NCBI RefSeq assembly: GCF_002093665.1
Contig: NZ_MRWE01000018.1
Location: 43,037-107,036, forward strand
Direction: 5' to 3'
DNA from: Rouxiella badensis
GTDB lineage: Bacteria > Pseudomonadota > Gammaproteobacteria > Enterobacterales > Enterobacteriaceae
DNA: 64,000 nt
Positions within the stretch are counted from its first letter, which is position 1. Each line of letters begins with the position of its first letter. Below, one piece after another: positions 1 through 10,007 of the stretch. The translations under genes were made by a program, and so were the position numbers. The notes under the pieces are model-generated. The model was not told where the DNA came from. It ran no database searches and was given only the letters and a program-made list of their open reading frames with translations.

Positions 1-1
1 A

Positions 2-1009
2 TTAGCAGTGATAATAATCTTTATACCAGCTGACAAAGTTCTTCACCCCTTCGTATACCGAAGTTTGCGGTTTGAAACCTGTAGCGTTATATAACGGCGT
101 ACTGTCAGAGCTGGTTTCATGCACGTCACCCGGCTGCATTGGCATCATGTTCTTCTTCGCTTCAACGCCCAGCGCGCTCTCGAGTGCCTCTATATAGGTC
201 ATCAGCTTAATCGGGTTGCTATTGCCAATATTATAGAGGATGTAAGGTGCAGAGCTCTTGGAGCCGTCACCCGTCTCGACCGTCCAGTCAGGCTGTGGCT
301 GAGGAATAATATCCTGCAGGCGCATGATGGATTCTGTTACATCATCGATATAGGTAAAGTCGCGGCGCATTTCGCCGTGGTTATAAACATCGATGCTCTG
401 GTCCGCAATAATAGCTTTGGTAAACTTGAACAACGCCATATCTGGACGCCCCCAAGGACCGTACACCGTGAAGAAGCGCATTCCGGTTGTCGGCAAACCA
501 TACAGGTGCGAATAAGTATGCGCCATCAACTCATTGGCCTTTTTCGTGGCCGCATAAAGCGAGATAGGATGGTCTACGTTATCTTCTGTATCAAACGGCT
601 GCTTGCGGTTCATTCCATAAACAGAGCTTGAAGACGCATAAAGCAGATGTTTAACTTTATTATGGCGGCAGCCTTCAAGTACGTTGGCAAAACCCACGAC
701 ATTAGCATCAACGTACGCCAGTGGATTTTCGATCGAATAGCGAACCCCCGCCTGCGCTGCTAAATGAATTACGCGGTCAAACTTATTCACGGCAAAAAGC
801 TCGGCCATCCCTGCACGATCGGCAAGATCCAACTTGGCGAACTTGAAAGCGGGTTTGGCTTCAAGCTGGGCCAGACGCGCCAATTTCAAACTGACGTCAT
901 AGTAATCATTTAGATTATCAAGACCGGTTACCTGATGCCCTTCTTCCAACAACCGCAGGGTAACAAAATAACCGATGAAACCTGCTGCACCTGTTACTAA
1001 ATAATTCAT
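2..1009 (-). CDS. UDP-glucuronate 4-epimerase (extended SDR family)
   Basis: NAD-dependent sugar-nucleotide epimerase of 335 residues, complete although its stop codon touches the window edge. It most likely interconverts UDP-glucuronate and UDP-galacturonate in the cytoplasm for surface polysaccharide or LPS. The N-terminal Rossmann motif GAAGFIG is at residues 7-13, the Ser-rich strand SSSSVYG at 126-132, and the catalytic pair Y152-x3-K156 (YAATK) follows, as in the GalE/Gla group. An AAGGAG ribosome site lies just before the ATG and overlaps the stop of the dehydrogenase gene, so the two are translated as one unit: ugd makes UDP-glucuronate and this enzyme epimerises it. GalE or another 4-epimerase specificity is possible; the ugd neighbour favours the uronate. 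Confidence 0.88.
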   Translation of the reverse strand: MNYLVTGAAGFIGYFVTLRLLEEGHQVTGLDNLNDYYDVSLKLARLAQLEAKPAFKFAKLDLADRAGMAELFAVNKFDRVIHLAAQAGVRYSIENPLAYVDANVVGFANVLEGCRHNKVKHLLYASSSSVYGMNRKQPFDTEDNVDHPISLYAATKKANELMAHTYSHLYGLPTTGMRFFTVYGPWGRPDMALFKFTKAIIADQSIDVYNHGEMRRDFTYIDDVTESIMRLQDIIPQPQPDWTVETGDGSKSSAPYILYNIGNSNPIKLMTYIEALESALGVEAKKNMMPMQPGDVHETSSDSTPLYNATGFKPQTSVYEGVKNFVSWYKDYYHC

Positions 1010-1018
1010 GCCTTCTCC

Positions 1019-2362
1019 TTACAATACCGGATTCACTGATGCACCGCGGCCAATCCCATAATAGGTAAAACCACGTTTTTCGAGTCGATCCGGATCAAAC
1101 AAATTACGGCCATCAAAAATAACCGGGCTCTTTAAAGAGCTTTTCATCAAATCAAAATCGGGGGCGCGGAAATTCTGCCACTCTGTACAAATAACCAACG
1201 CATCGGCACCTTGTAATGCCGCTTCTTTGGTTCCCATCAGTTCTAAATCGCTGCGGTGACCATAAATACGTTGAGTTTCATTCATTGCCTCAGGATCGTA
1301 GGCTTTAATTTTTGCGCCCGCCGCCCAAAGTTGTTCCATTAGCACTCGGCTCGATGCTTCACGCATATCGTCGGTGTTCGGCTTAAATGACAGCCCCCAA
1401 AGTGCAAAGGTTTTTCCTGCTAGATTTTTACCGAAATGACGTTCAACAAACGTCGGCAGTTTATATTTCTGCTGAGCATTAACCTGTTCCACTGCCTGAA
1501 GCAGTTTTGGCTGATAGCCAATTTGTTCTGAGGTGCGGATCAATGCCTGCACATCTTTCGGGAAACAGGAGCCGCCATATCCACAGCCTGGATAAATAAA
1601 GTGATAGCCGATACGTGAATCGGAACCAATCCCCTGTCGGACTTTCTCGATATCTGCCCCCAATAACTCGGCAAGATTCGACATTTCATTCATGAAGCTG
1701 ATTTTGGTGGCCAACATGCAGTTAGCCGCATATTTCGTCAACTCTGCGCTGCGAATGTCCATCACGATCATTCTGTCGTGATTGCGGTTAAAAGGCTCAT
1801 ACAGCTCGCGAATCGGCTCGATAGCGTCTGGATTATCAGTACCAATTACGATGCGCTCAGGTCGCATGCAGTCAGCCACCGCAGCCCCCTCTTTCAGAAA
1901 CTCAGGATTCGAAATAACGTCAAATGAGAGCTTAATACCGCGCTGTTGAAGAGTCTGTCCCATAACCTGACGCACTTTGTCCGCCGTTCCAACCGGCACG
2001 GTAGACTTGTCGATAACAATCTTTGGCGAGGTCATATACTGGGCAATGGTGCGCGCCACGGCGGTTACGTATTTCAGGTCAGCCGATCCATCTTCTTCAG
2101 GCGGGGTGCCGACGGCAATAAACTGCACCTGAGCATGCGCAACCCCTTCTTCAGCATCAATGCTGAATTTGAGGCGGCCTGATTCGTAGTTTTGCTTAAC
2201 CAATGGAGTCAAACCCGGTTCGAAAATCGGTATTTGTCCGTTCTTCAAGTTCTCAACCTTTTTGGCATCCACGTCAATGCACAGCACTTCGTGCCCAACT
2301 TCTGCCAACACCGCCGCCTGAACCAAGCCAACATAACCTATTCCAAATACGGTGACTTTCAT
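1019..2362 (-). CDS. ugd: UDP-glucose 6-dehydrogenase
   Basis: Oxidises UDP-glucose to UDP-glucuronate with 2 NAD+. The chosen start gives 447 residues beginning [12 protein letters not shown], with the dinucleotide-binding GxGxxG motif at the very N-terminus. A GGGGAG ribosome site precedes this ATG; a frame extension ten codons upstream (to 2392) lacks support. The catalytic Cys is about residue 266, in GGSCFPKD. The protein is longer than the 388-residue E. coli Ugd and belongs to the longer bacterial class. It heads a two-gene unit with the downstream epimerase, 9 bp away. In E. coli galU lies beside rssB; here this pair occupies that side of rssB, so the locus still concerns UDP-glucose use. 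Confidence 0.93.
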   Translation of the reverse strand: MKVTVFGIGYVGLVQAAVLAEVGHEVLCIDVDAKKVENLKNGQIPIFEPGLTPLVKQNYESGRLKFSIDAEEGVAHAQVQFIAVGTPPEEDGSADLKYVTAVARTIAQYMTSPKIVIDKSTVPVGTADKVRQVMGQTLQQRGIKLSFDVISNPEFLKEGAAVADCMRPERIVIGTDNPDAIEPIRELYEPFNRNHDRMIVMDIRSAELTKYAANCMLATKISFMNEMSNLAELLGADIEKVRQGIGSDSRIGYHFIYPGCGYGGSCFPKDVQALIRTSEQIGYQPKLLQAVEQVNAQQKYKLPTFVERHFGKNLAGKTFALWGLSFKPNTDDMREASSRVLMEQLWAAGAKIKAYDPEAMNETQRIYGHRSDLELMGTKEAALQGADALVICTEWQNFRAPDFDLMKSSLKSPVIFDGRNLFDPDRLEKRGFTYYGIGRGASVNPVL

Positions 2363-2618
2363 GAGCAACTCCCCAATATTGAAAACTCGCAAGACGATTA
2401 AGTAATACGCAAGCGCGGGCTTTTTCCGGATCCTTTGGAATCGCTGCGACGAATATTGGGCGGCAGTATAACAGTTTCAAAGGGCTTCGCGACGTCCAAC
2501 GTGCGTTGGACAAGGAACAAGACCCAAGATTACTCTTGGAAAATAATCCATAAAATCTGAGGGATAAAGCGGGTTAAGCGGAGTTCTACCCGTTAAAAAT
2601 CGGCGCTTCGATGAGGGT

Positions 2619-3632
2619 TTATTCAGCAGAAAGCATTAATCTGAGGCGACCACCGGCCCCCCAAACCTGACATTGCCATGCTTCACAACGCTGACTTACC
2701 TGATTGGAGTAAGACGAACCGAGGGTGCCGAGGGGCACTCCGTTACTCAGCTGAATCTGATTTGTGCCGGTATTTATGTTGGCATGTAATCCTGCAGAAA
2801 CCAGAATTAGATTTTTTTGTTCTGCGTTGTAATAACCCATCAACATCGGGAATTGCCCCTCTAAATGGGCCTGCTTAAACAAATGATTAACCTGTTTCAG
2901 CAGCGCAGACATTTGTGGCAGTCGCTGATTTTGATTACTGAGGTGCTCGCGCAGCAGTCCATTGAAGATCGCGCGCAATAATAAAGCGGCCAATACGCCG
3001 TTTTCACTGGCACGGGTCACATCGAGGCAATAAAAGCCCAGATCTTTCGCAGAAAGAGCCGCAATGTCCAGCACCAGACCGGCGTTTTGCGCCATAGTCA
3101 GTTGGCGGTAGTTAATGCGGCAGTGAGCGAGGGTTTGCTGAACAGGTGGTTGCAACTCTTGCAACAGTCTCGCAGCCTCATGCGGGTTGCGGCACAGCGC
3201 TTCCCAGTCTTGCATCAAATCGCTTTTTTCTAGCGCCTGAGAGGAAAACAGTTTGGGATAAAGGCTGGTTAATAGCGCCTCACGAAGGCGATTGAGGTCG
3301 TTAACAGGTTTGAGCAGCACGTCTTCTACGCCCAAACGGAGCATAGTCGCGACGTCGGTCATTTTATCCGTGGCGGAGATAACCAGAACGGGGATCTTGC
3401 TCCCCTGCAGGCGGAGGCTTTCAACAAACTCGATGCCGCCCATTTCAGGCATTGCCAAATCACAGAGGATTAAATCAGGGGGAAACTCCTCAACCAGAGA
3501 CAAGGCTTCAAGCCCGTTTGCCGCTTCGGTAAAGGTTGCCCCCAACGAACTCACATAGCCTGCCAGTACCGATCTGAAAACGGCTTCGTCTTCGACGATC
3601 AGGATGTGCTTGCTTGTAAGTGGCTTGTCCAT
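2619..3632 (-). CDS. rssB: RpoS-degradation adaptor and response regulator RssB
   Basis: RssB delivers the stationary-phase sigma factor RpoS to ClpXP. The 337-residue protein has an N-terminal receiver domain (residues about 8-125) with phospho-acceptor D58 in LILCDLAMP and the conserved K near 107, then a degenerate PP2C-like phosphatase domain. The run VLDIAALSAKDLGFYCLDVTR and the C-terminus GGRLRLMLSAE are RssB hallmarks, and the length equals E. coli RssB. rssA lies upstream on the same strand, 97 bp away, as in E. coli. RprA, which promotes rpoS translation in E. coli, is encoded at the far end of this window, so two opposite inputs to RpoS level are present. Confidence 0.95.
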   Translation of the reverse strand: MDKPLTSKHILIVEDEAVFRSVLAGYVSSLGATFTEAANGLEALSLVEEFPPDLILCDLAMPEMGGIEFVESLRLQGSKIPVLVISATDKMTDVATMLRLGVEDVLLKPVNDLNRLREALLTSLYPKLFSSQALEKSDLMQDWEALCRNPHEAARLLQELQPPVQQTLAHCRINYRQLTMAQNAGLVLDIAALSAKDLGFYCLDVTRASENGVLAALLLRAIFNGLLREHLSNQNQRLPQMSALLKQVNHLFKQAHLEGQFPMLMGYYNAEQKNLILVSAGLHANINTGTNQIQLSNGVPLGTLGSSYSNQVSQRCEAWQCQVWGAGGRLRLMLSAE

Positions 3633-3729
3633 CAGGGTCTCCCAGAAATTCTTCCCCCTAATAGTGGCCTATAAAGCGTAATTTTGCCCGTCAGAATTAT
3701 CAGATAACGCTGGAATGTTGCTAAACCGT

Positions 3730-4641
3730 TCAGAAATGATTGTTTTTAACCAATGGCAGCAGCTGGTCCATCTGCTTCTCAACCGCCAGTCGCCCCGCCT
3801 CAATAGCCTCTTCAGCACGGTGGAAATCAAGGGTAGAAATTTGTGGGCAAAACGGCTGAAGGACCACGTCCGGCGGATCACCCGCCATACGATAGCGCTT
3901 AAGACGATTTTCGAGCACCTGAATAGACGTCGACATGATTTCCATCGCGGTTGGGGTTTGGCTGTTCTGTCTGACCACTGGCCGGGCAAGCTTCTGACGA
4001 ATTTTGTCGCGCCAGTTGAGCTCTTTGACGTCGTCAATGTTGTCGGGATTTGCCTGTACCGACAGCAGATCTTGCTGCATTAAATGTGCCTCATGCTGTA
4101 GATCAACGGCGATAACGATATCCGCCCCCATCGCGCGGGTCAGCGAAACCGGCACCGGATTGACCACCGCACCATCAACCAGCCAGTAGCCGTTAAACCA
4201 CACCGGTGCCAGCAGGCCCGGCATACTGCAGGACGCACGCACTGCCTGATGCAGATCGCCTTTAGTGAGCCAAAGCTCTCTCCCCGTACTGAGGTTGGTG
4301 GCCACCGCACCAAATTTTCGATTACATTGCTCAAAGTCTTCGATGCGCAGCAGCTGAGAGACGGCGTTAAAAATCCTCTCGCCGCGCAGCAGACCGCCGC
4401 GTCGCCATGAGAAGTCCATCAGCCTTAATACGTCCCAATAGCTAAACGACCTTACCCAGCCTTCCATCGCCGGGAGACGCCCACTGACGTAGGCCGCACC
4501 GACCAATGATCCCACCGAGCATCCCGCCACGATATCGACTTCAATTCCCATCTCATGCAGCGCATTGATCACACCAATATGAGCCCAACCTTTTGCTGCC
4601 CCTGAGCCCAGAGCCAGACCAATTTTCAGCTGTCGTGCCAT
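3730..4641 (-). CDS. rssA: Patatin-like phospholipase family protein RssA
   Basis: Patatin-fold serine acyl hydrolase of unknown physiological substrate, usually co-transcribed with rssB. The chosen start (MARQLKIGLALGSGAAKG, 303 residues) matches the position of E. coli RssA and has AGGAAA upstream; a 19-codon upstream extension to 4698 is possible but lacks a good site. The oxyanion motif GSGAAKG (12-18), nucleophile elbow GCSVG (Ser42) and the catalytic-dyad DGA motif in VDGAVVNP are intact, so an active lipase/acyl hydrolase is expected. The C-terminus keeps the RssA-typical PQISTLDFHRAEEAI. Confidence 0.92.
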   Translation of the reverse strand: MARQLKIGLALGSGAAKGWAHIGVINALHEMGIEVDIVAGCSVGSLVGAAYVSGRLPAMEGWVRSFSYWDVLRLMDFSWRRGGLLRGERIFNAVSQLLRIEDFEQCNRKFGAVATNLSTGRELWLTKGDLHQAVRASCSMPGLLAPVWFNGYWLVDGAVVNPVPVSLTRAMGADIVIAVDLQHEAHLMQQDLLSVQANPDNIDDVKELNWRDKIRQKLARPVVRQNSQTPTAMEIMSTSIQVLENRLKRYRMAGDPPDVVLQPFCPQISTLDFHRAEEAIEAGRLAVEKQMDQLLPLVKNNHF

Positions 4642-4777
4642 TATTTTTCCTATCTCTGCCTGATGACGGAGTATTTGCCGCCGCTTGTGCGTTGTCACTC
4701 GGTGACAATGTTAGGTAACATAACGCCCTTTAGCATTCAATAGCACGCACTGCGCGCTGCCAGTTACCGGAGTTAAT

Positions 4778-5242
4778 GTGAACAGTTTATGCCCTTGCGG
4801 CAGCGAGTCCGAGTTTGAACAATGTTGCCAACCGGCAATCACCGGCGTGCGCCCTGCGGCGACCCCCGAAGCACTGATGCGTTCACGTTACAGCGCTTAC
4901 GTGACCGAAAATGCAGACTACCTGATTGCAAGCTGGCACCCTGACTGCCGCGTTCCCGAACTGCGGGCTGCCCTGCTCGAAGGGTTTGGCTCTACCCACT
5001 GGTTGGGGCTGAACGTCGTTGCCACCGCAAAGGGTAAAAGCGCCGATGAAGGTTTCGTTGAGTTCGCTGCACGCTATCAGGAAGAGGGCAATCCAGATAC
5101 CGTGCTAATCCACGAACGTTCACGCTTTCTTCGAGTAAATAAACACTGGTATTATGTCGATGGAATTAAGCCGCAGGTAGGGAGAAACGATCCTTGCACC
5201 TGCGGTTCTGGCAAAAAATATAAGAAGTGCTGCGCAAAATAA
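4778..5242 (+). CDS. ychJ: YchJ family SEC-C motif protein
   Basis: 154-residue protein with a zinc-binding SEC-C-type CPCGS...CC motif at the N-terminus (residues 5-17) and a second one, [13 protein letters not shown], at the C-terminus. Both are intact. Between them is the NTF2-like UPF0225 domain with the family signature [10 protein letters not shown] and YYVDG. The start is a GTG preceded by CCGGAG. The function is unestablished; SEC-C motifs in SecA bind zinc and SecB, so a role in protein contacts is only an inference. Gene order rssA / ychJ / purU matches E. coli. Confidence 0.9.
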   Translation: MNSLCPCGSESEFEQCCQPAITGVRPAATPEALMRSRYSAYVTENADYLIASWHPDCRVPELRAALLEGFGSTHWLGLNVVATAKGKSADEGFVEFAARYQEEGNPDTVLIHERSRFLRVNKHWYYVDGIKPQVGRNDPCTCGSGKKYKKCCAK

Positions 5243-5324
5243 CGCGGCATAATGCCCCAACGCGATAGACGCATAATTAACATATTCCCTCAATAATAAT
5301 GAGGGGGACAGGATTTAGACTCTG

Positions 5325-6173
5325 ATGTCACATCACAACGTTCAAACCAAAGTTTTACGCACTATTTGTCCTGATGCTAAAGGGCTGATCGCCAAGATCA
5401 CCAATATTTGTTACAAGCACGAGCTGAATATCGTGCAGAACAATGAATATGTCGATCACCGCACCGGCCGCTTCTTCATGCGCACCGAGCTGGAAGGCAT
5501 CTTTAACGACAACACCTTGTTAGCCGATCTCGACAGCGCGCTGCCGAAAGGTTCCATCCGTGAGCTACAAAGCACCGACCGTCGTCGTATCGTCATTTTG
5601 GTGACCAAAGAGGCGCATTGCCTGGGCGATCTGCTGATGAAATCCGTCTACGGCGGCCTGGACGTCGAGATTGCGGCCGTTATCGGTAACCACGACACCC
5701 TGCAAACGCTGGTTGAGCGCTTCGATATTCCTTTCCATCTGGTTAGCCACGAAGGTCTGACCCGCGAGCAGCACGACAGCGCGATGATGGCGCAGATTGA
5801 CCAATACCAGCCTGACTATGTGGTACTGGCGAAATATATGCGCGTGTTAACGCCGGGCTTTGTACAGCACTATCCGAACCAGGTTATCAATATTCACCAC
5901 TCTTTCCTGCCGGCGTTTATCGGCGCGCGCCCTTACCATCAGGCCTATGAGCGTGGCGTGAAGATCATCGGTGCAACGGCGCACTACGTTAATGACAATC
6001 TGGATGAAGGCCCAATCATCATGCAGGACGTTATTAATGTCGATCACACTTACACCGCTGACGATATGATGCGTGCCGGCCGCGACGTTGAAAAGAACGT
6101 GCTGAGTCGCGCAATTTATAAAGTTCTTCAGCAGCGCGTATTTGTTTACGGCAACCGTACGGTCATTCTTTAA
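5325..6173 (+). CDS. purU: Formyltetrahydrofolate deformylase
   Basis: Hydrolyses 10-formyl-tetrahydrofolate to formate and tetrahydrofolate. This supplies formate to PurT and balances the one-carbon pool. Of 282 residues, about 8-85 form an ACT domain (sensing methionine/glycine in E. coli). The C-terminal formyl-transferase-like domain carries NIHHSFLPAF, GATAHYV and the catalytic Asp in NDNLDEGPI. Length is close to the E. coli enzyme (280). The ATG lies about 11 bp after an ACAGGA site. Confidence 0.95.
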   Translation: MSHHNVQTKVLRTICPDAKGLIAKITNICYKHELNIVQNNEYVDHRTGRFFMRTELEGIFNDNTLLADLDSALPKGSIRELQSTDRRRIVILVTKEAHCLGDLLMKSVYGGLDVEIAAVIGNHDTLQTLVERFDIPFHLVSHEGLTREQHDSAMMAQIDQYQPDYVVLAKYMRVLTPGFVQHYPNQVINIHHSFLPAFIGARPYHQAYERGVKIIGATAHYVNDNLDEGPIIMQDVINVDHTYTADDMMRAGRDVEKNVLSRAIYKVLQQRVFVYGNRTVIL

Positions 6174-6180
6174 GCCTGCC

Positions 6181-6210
6181 GCGGGCGTTTTTGGTTAGTA
6201 AAACGCCCGC
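6181..6210. other. Stem-loop after purU
   Basis: Perfect 11-bp inverted repeat GCGGGCGTTTT / AAAACGCCCGC with an 8-nt loop (6192-6199), starting within a few bases of the purU stop. There is no U-run after it on the plus strand, so it may be an mRNA 3' end stabiliser or a weak terminator. Confidence 0.55.
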
Positions 6211-6265
6211 ACGTGCAAAAAATCGGCATTCGAACCTGTTTTAACTATTTTCTGCGTTTCAAGGC

Positions 6266-6300
6266 TTTACAGCTGCGTTTCATTTGATATGATGCGCCCC
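6266..6300 (+). promoter_or_regulatory. tRNA-Tyr promoter with GC-rich discriminator
   Basis: TTTACA (6266-6271) and TATGAT (6288-6293) are separated by 16 bp, followed by the GC-rich discriminator GCGCCCC. This is nearly the same as the classic E. coli tyrT promoter, which is under stringent control. Growth-rate and ppGpp control is therefore expected. Confidence 0.85.
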
Positions 6301-6368
6301 GCTTACCGCGACAAGCCACGCGGCAGGTACTGAAGTAAAGAGTAAAACAAGAAATCCACGAATTTCGT

Positions 6369-6453
<85 letters not shown>

Positions 6454-6599
6454 TCGCGTTGCCCTCTACAGGTTGTAAAATTCCTTCAAAGTTTGTCTAA
6501 AACACTCGACAGCACATTACGACTTCCCTGTTCTGCAATACCTTAAGCCTGTTAGCTATTCTAGCGGCGATCCTGTTTCACAGAACCTCCGCCATGCCA

Positions 6600-7658
6600 C
6601 TATTTTGCTTTATCGCTTTTGTTCATTGTCGCCTTTAACTTGCCGACGAGTTCACTGCGAAAATCGCCAAGGCGCGGTTTATCCCCTTCGAGCCACGGCA
6701 GCGGACGGCAAAGCTCCATCGTTTTGACGCCCAGACGCGCGGTCAGCAAGCCAGCGCCAATACCCTGTGCCGCACGCGCCGAAAGACGGGCCGCTAAGTC
6801 TTGCGAGATCCAGTCCATACCAATCTCCCTTACCAGCTCGGTGGCTCCCGCGAACGCAATATTGAGCAATACCAAACGGAACAGCCGGATCCGGCTGTAA
6901 TAGCCCAGCTCTATGCCGTACAAACTGGCAATACGATTAACCAAACGCAGATTTCGCCAGGCGATAAACCCCATATCGACCAACGCTAACGGGCTAACGG
7001 CAATCATTAGCGCTGATTCTGCGGCTGACTGACTTATCTCGCGACGCGCCTGTCCGTCAAGCACCGGCTGAACCAGACGCGCATAAAGCTCAACGACTTC
7101 ACGGTCACTGTGTGTTTCGTGCAGCGAAGCCTGCCAGCGCTGAAGCGCCGGATGACTTTGGTCCAACCCTGCCTGACGGGCAAGTTTTTCACAAAATGCG
7201 CGTCCCTGACCTAGCGCGTGGCTGTGCAACAGGTCGGTCGCGACGTCGCGCTCATCGGCTCGCTGGCGCAGACGATAAAGGCGTCGCCACTCGGTCAGTA
7301 CCGACCCGACACCGGCCACAACAATCAATCCCCCAGCAGTACAGGCACCGAGCGCAATCCAGTCCTGTTGATTCCACGCCTGATGCACCCACTGAACGCC
7401 CTGTCCCACTAAGCTTGCAGCAAATACCACCACGCCGAGCCGAACCATTTTACTCCACAAACTGCGGCGCGGTTTCAACGCTCGGCTGACCACCGCCTCG
7501 GCCTGTCCTTCCTGCGCAAGCAACGGGTCAGTATCAGGCACGGCCAGGAAATTCTCGGCCTGCGCACCGTCGAAACTTTGTGCCGCCCGGAGCTTATGTT
7601 CTTCAGGAGGCTGAATGTTCTGTTCGAAATGAATACGCGGTTTCAGTGGCTCGTTCAT
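6600..7658 (-). CDS. ycjF: Inner-membrane protein YcjF (DUF697)
   Basis: 352-residue membrane protein, close in length to E. coli YcjF (353). The N-terminal 70 residues are soluble. Two hydrophobic segments follow (around [15 protein letters not shown] and [20 protein letters not shown]), then a DUF697-type domain with further hydrophobic stretches. The start codon overlaps the ycjX stop as ATGA, so the two are translationally coupled. ycjX and ycjF belong to the Psp stress regulon in E. coli; the molecular role is unknown. Confidence 0.9.
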   Translation of the reverse strand: MNEPLKPRIHFEQNIQPPEEHKLRAAQSFDGAQAENFLAVPDTDPLLAQEGQAEAVVSRALKPRRSLWSKMVRLGVVVFAASLVGQGVQWVHQAWNQQDWIALGACTAGGLIVVAGVGSVLTEWRRLYRLRQRADERDVATDLLHSHALGQGRAFCEKLARQAGLDQSHPALQRWQASLHETHSDREVVELYARLVQPVLDGQARREISQSAAESALMIAVSPLALVDMGFIAWRNLRLVNRIASLYGIELGYYSRIRLFRLVLLNIAFAGATELVREIGMDWISQDLAARLSARAAQGIGAGLLTARLGVKTMELCRPLPWLEGDKPRLGDFRSELVGKLKATMNKSDKAK

Positions 7659-9052
7659 CGCATTTTATCTCCCAGTAAAAACTCCATCACAGAATCCATT
7701 CTGATATGCGGCAACGGCACATCAATGTTCATCTGGCGTGGGCGGAAGTCGTCAAAGTGAAAACCCTGCTGCTCCCAGAAAGCGTTGCCCGGCAAACGTG
7801 AAGGCACCTCACCGGGATAAACCGTCAACGCCTGACCGTCTTCAAGACGGTGCCCTTTGACCGCCGGGATAGACTGGCCCTGATACTCTACCAGTCCGCT
7901 CTCGGTAGCCTGCACAGAAGCAAGCCCGGCGCAGTCCATGCTGATACCTTCGAAGGCGGCGTTTTGCCATGCTTCTTGCACCAACTGCTGCAACAGAGAA
8001 ACCAGATTGGCGTGCTGATCGCCGGTGATATGATCGGCCTTGGTGGCGGCAAACATCAGTTTATCGATGCAGGGGGCAAACAGGCGGCGAAATAGCGTGC
8101 GTTTTCCATAGTGAAAACTTTGCATTAGCTGTGTCAGCGCGAGGCGCATGTCGTTAAACGCCTGGGGACCGCTATTTAGGGGTTGCAGGCAGTCAACCAG
8201 CACTATCTGCCGGTCAAAGCGGATAAAGTGTTCCTTATAGAAGCCTTTAACAATGTTCGAACAGTAGTAGTCGAAGCGCTGGCGCAGCATGCCCAGATTG
8301 CTGTGTTTATCGGCCTGCGCCAACTGGCTGTCGCTAAACTGATGCAGTTCAGGCCATGGGAAAAACTGTAGTGCCGGTGCACCGGCCAGATCGCCCGGTA
8401 ACACAAAACGCCCAGGCTGAATAAAATGCAGACCTTCGTCTTTGCAGCGCAGCAGATAAGCCGTGTAGGCCTGTGCGATGGCCGCCAGCTGATTTTCATC
8501 GGCCGGCGCCAGTGGGTCGCACTGGCGGCACAGTGCAAGCCAGGGTGCCGCCCAATCGGCGCGCTGCCCCTGTAACAGGCCAGCCATCTGCCGTGACCAG
8601 CTCAAATAGTCCTGCTCGAGCATCGGTAAATCCAGCAGCCACTCGCCGGGATAATCGACTATCTCGAGATACAGCGTCGAGGTATCTTTAAAGTGGCGCA
8701 GGAGAGAGTCATTAGAGCGAAAACGCAGCGCAAGACGGATTTCACTCACGCCTCGCGTTGGGGTTGGCCATGCGGGCGGCGTGCCATAAAGCTGGGCAAT
8801 GCCTTCGTCGTAGGTAAAACGTGACACGCCAAGGTCACGCTGGGGTACGCGTTTGACTCCCAGCAACCGCTCTTCGCGCACAGCAGAAAACAGCGGCAAT
8901 CTTGAGCCGCTGTGAACGTGTAATAACTGATTGACCAATGAGGTAATGAAGGCCGTCTTACCGCTGCGGCTAAGGCCGGTAACGGCAAGCCGTAGGTGGC
9001 GGTCTACCCCACGGTTGACCATAGAAGTGAATTCATTTTGAAGTCTTTTCAT
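7655..9052 (-). CDS. ycjX: P-loop NTPase YcjX
   Basis: Predicted GTPase-like NTPase of 465 residues, the same length as E. coli YcjX, when started at [21 protein letters not shown]. This ATG has GGGAGAG upstream; the frame continues five codons further to 9067. The Walker A motif GLSRSGKT is near residues 26-33, and a Walker B-like IVDYPGEW occurs near residue 140. The start lies inside the 3' end of pspD (20-bp overlap), which suggests coupling to the psp operon. Members are induced with the phage-shock response; biochemical function is unknown. Confidence 0.92.
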   Translation of the reverse strand: MKRLQNEFTSMVNRGVDRHLRLAVTGLSRSGKTAFITSLVNQLLHVHSGSRLPLFSAVREERLLGVKRVPQRDLGVSRFTYDEGIAQLYGTPPAWPTPTRGVSEIRLALRFRSNDSLLRHFKDTSTLYLEIVDYPGEWLLDLPMLEQDYLSWSRQMAGLLQGQRADWAAPWLALCRQCDPLAPADENQLAAIAQAYTAYLLRCKDEGLHFIQPGRFVLPGDLAGAPALQFFPWPELHQFSDSQLAQADKHSNLGMLRQRFDYYCSNIVKGFYKEHFIRFDRQIVLVDCLQPLNSGPQAFNDMRLALTQLMQSFHYGKRTLFRRLFAPCIDKLMFAATKADHITGDQHANLVSLLQQLVQEAWQNAAFEGISMDCAGLASVQATESGLVEYQGQSIPAVKGHRLEDGQALTVYPGEVPSRLPGNAFWEQQGFHFDDFRPRQMNIDVPLPHIRMDSVMEFLLGDKMR

Positions 9053-9278
9053 TGCTCTCCCTGGCATAACGCCCGAATACGGCGGTTAACAACCTTCTGA
9101 CTAAAGGCTCAAGAAACAGAGCCAGCACATAGCGCAGCGGACCTTTACCCAGCAGGCCGAGCACGCGGGCAGCAACGCCCGCCGGTGCGAAGGTCAAGAC
9201 GACCATAATGATAAATTTAAAGGCCTTCTTCAACAGGCCACTGTTTGCTGATACCGCGGCGGCGGATGCATAACGCAT
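9033..9278 (-). CDS. pspD: Phage shock protein D
   Basis: 81-residue peripheral inner-membrane protein. Identified by position (after pspC, before ycjX) and by a core resembling E. coli PspD: a hydrophobic stretch, the AGVA turn, then the LEPL motif and a basic tail. It is slightly longer than the 73-residue E. coli protein. A GGAGG site precedes the ATG. The last 20 bp overlap ycjX. PspD function is not established even in E. coli. Confidence 0.82.
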   Translation of the reverse strand: MRYASAAAVSANSGLLKKAFKFIIMVVLTFAPAGVAARVLGLLGKGPLRYVLALFLEPLVRRLLTAVFGRYARESNEKTSK

Positions 9279-9328
9279 AAACTGTCCTCCTGAAAAAGCG
9301 TCAAATCGAAAGTGAAAAAGTGATTGGC

Positions 9329-9688
9329 TTAGAGATCCTTGAAGCGGCTGCGTACCCCAAAGGTTTCAGAGGTGACATACCGCTCTACCTGCCTCAATCG
9401 TTGCTCACTGGCGTTAAGTTCGCGGTCGGCTTCGACCAGCAGGTCATGAGCCGTCACCGGCTGCTCGTCGCCGAAAATTTCCGACGGAACCGGCTCCAGG
9501 AGCCAAGCCAACAGGAAATAGGCCACGACGGTGAACATAAACAGGCCTAAGAACAGCGACAGCACCACAATCAGACGCAGCAGTTTGACCGGTACGCCGA
9601 GATAGTGCGAGAGCCCGGCGCAGACGCCTTTAAAGACGCCCTCTTCCGGCACACGGTATAGCTTCCTTTGTGACAGCGTGGTTGACAT
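9329..9688 (-). CDS. pspC: Phage shock protein C (envelope stress sensor)
   Basis: Inner-membrane PspC domain protein. With PspB it senses inner-membrane stress and recruits PspA away from PspF. The start MSTTLSQRKLYR gives 119 residues, equal to E. coli PspC, with GGAGG upstream; a frame extension to 9703 is rejected. The PspC signature RVPEEGVFKGVCAGLSHYL is followed by one long transmembrane segment and a C-terminal region with leucine-zipper-like spacing. The start overlaps the pspB stop (TAATG). Confidence 0.94.
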   Translation of the reverse strand: MSTTLSQRKLYRVPEEGVFKGVCAGLSHYLGVPVKLLRLIVVLSLFLGLFMFTVVAYFLLAWLLEPVPSEIFGDEQPVTAHDLLVEADRELNASEQRLRQVERYVTSETFGVRSRFKDL

Positions 9689-9915
9689 TAAGATTGCCTC
9701 CAACCCGGATGCTCGGCATCAAGGATTTCTTCCAGCGCCTGGATCCTTTCGCGCATGCGGCGTGCTTCGCCGGCAAGTTGCTGTAAATTTTGGTACTCGT
9801 TCTGGCTTAACTGACCGCCGTTCTGTGACCGGTTGCTGTAGTGTAGCCACAGCCAAATCGGCGCGACAAATAACACAAATATTGTCAGTGGAATGGCTAA
9901 AAATAGGACGCTCAT
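9688..9915 (-). CDS. pspB: Phage shock protein B
   Basis: 75-residue bitopic inner-membrane protein. One N-terminal transmembrane helix (about residues 4-24) is followed by the charged cytoplasmic coiled coil EYQNLQQLAGEARRMRERIQ and DAEHPGWR, typical of PspB. It partners PspC to activate psp expression during secretin or membrane-potential stress. An AAAGGAG site precedes the ATG and the stop overlaps the pspC start. Confidence 0.95.
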   Translation of the reverse strand: MSVLFLAIPLTIFVLFVAPIWLWLHYSNRSQNGGQLSQNEYQNLQQLAGEARRMRERIQALEEILDAEHPGWRQS

Positions 9916-10007
9916 GTCTACTCCTTTAGGTCCTCTAGGACTTTTTGTTTTGAATGCAGCTCGTTTTTAAGAAAGCGCATTCGCCAACGCGCAATGAACC
10001 GCGAACG

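Noticed and set aside
119..631. 170-codon antisense frame inside the epimerase gene
   Set aside because: Shadow of the strongly supported gene on the other strand.
6454..6599. Second tRNA-Tyr or tpr-like repeat after the tRNA
   Set aside because: The sequence after the CCA does not contain another tRNA or a repeat of the tRNA 3' end.
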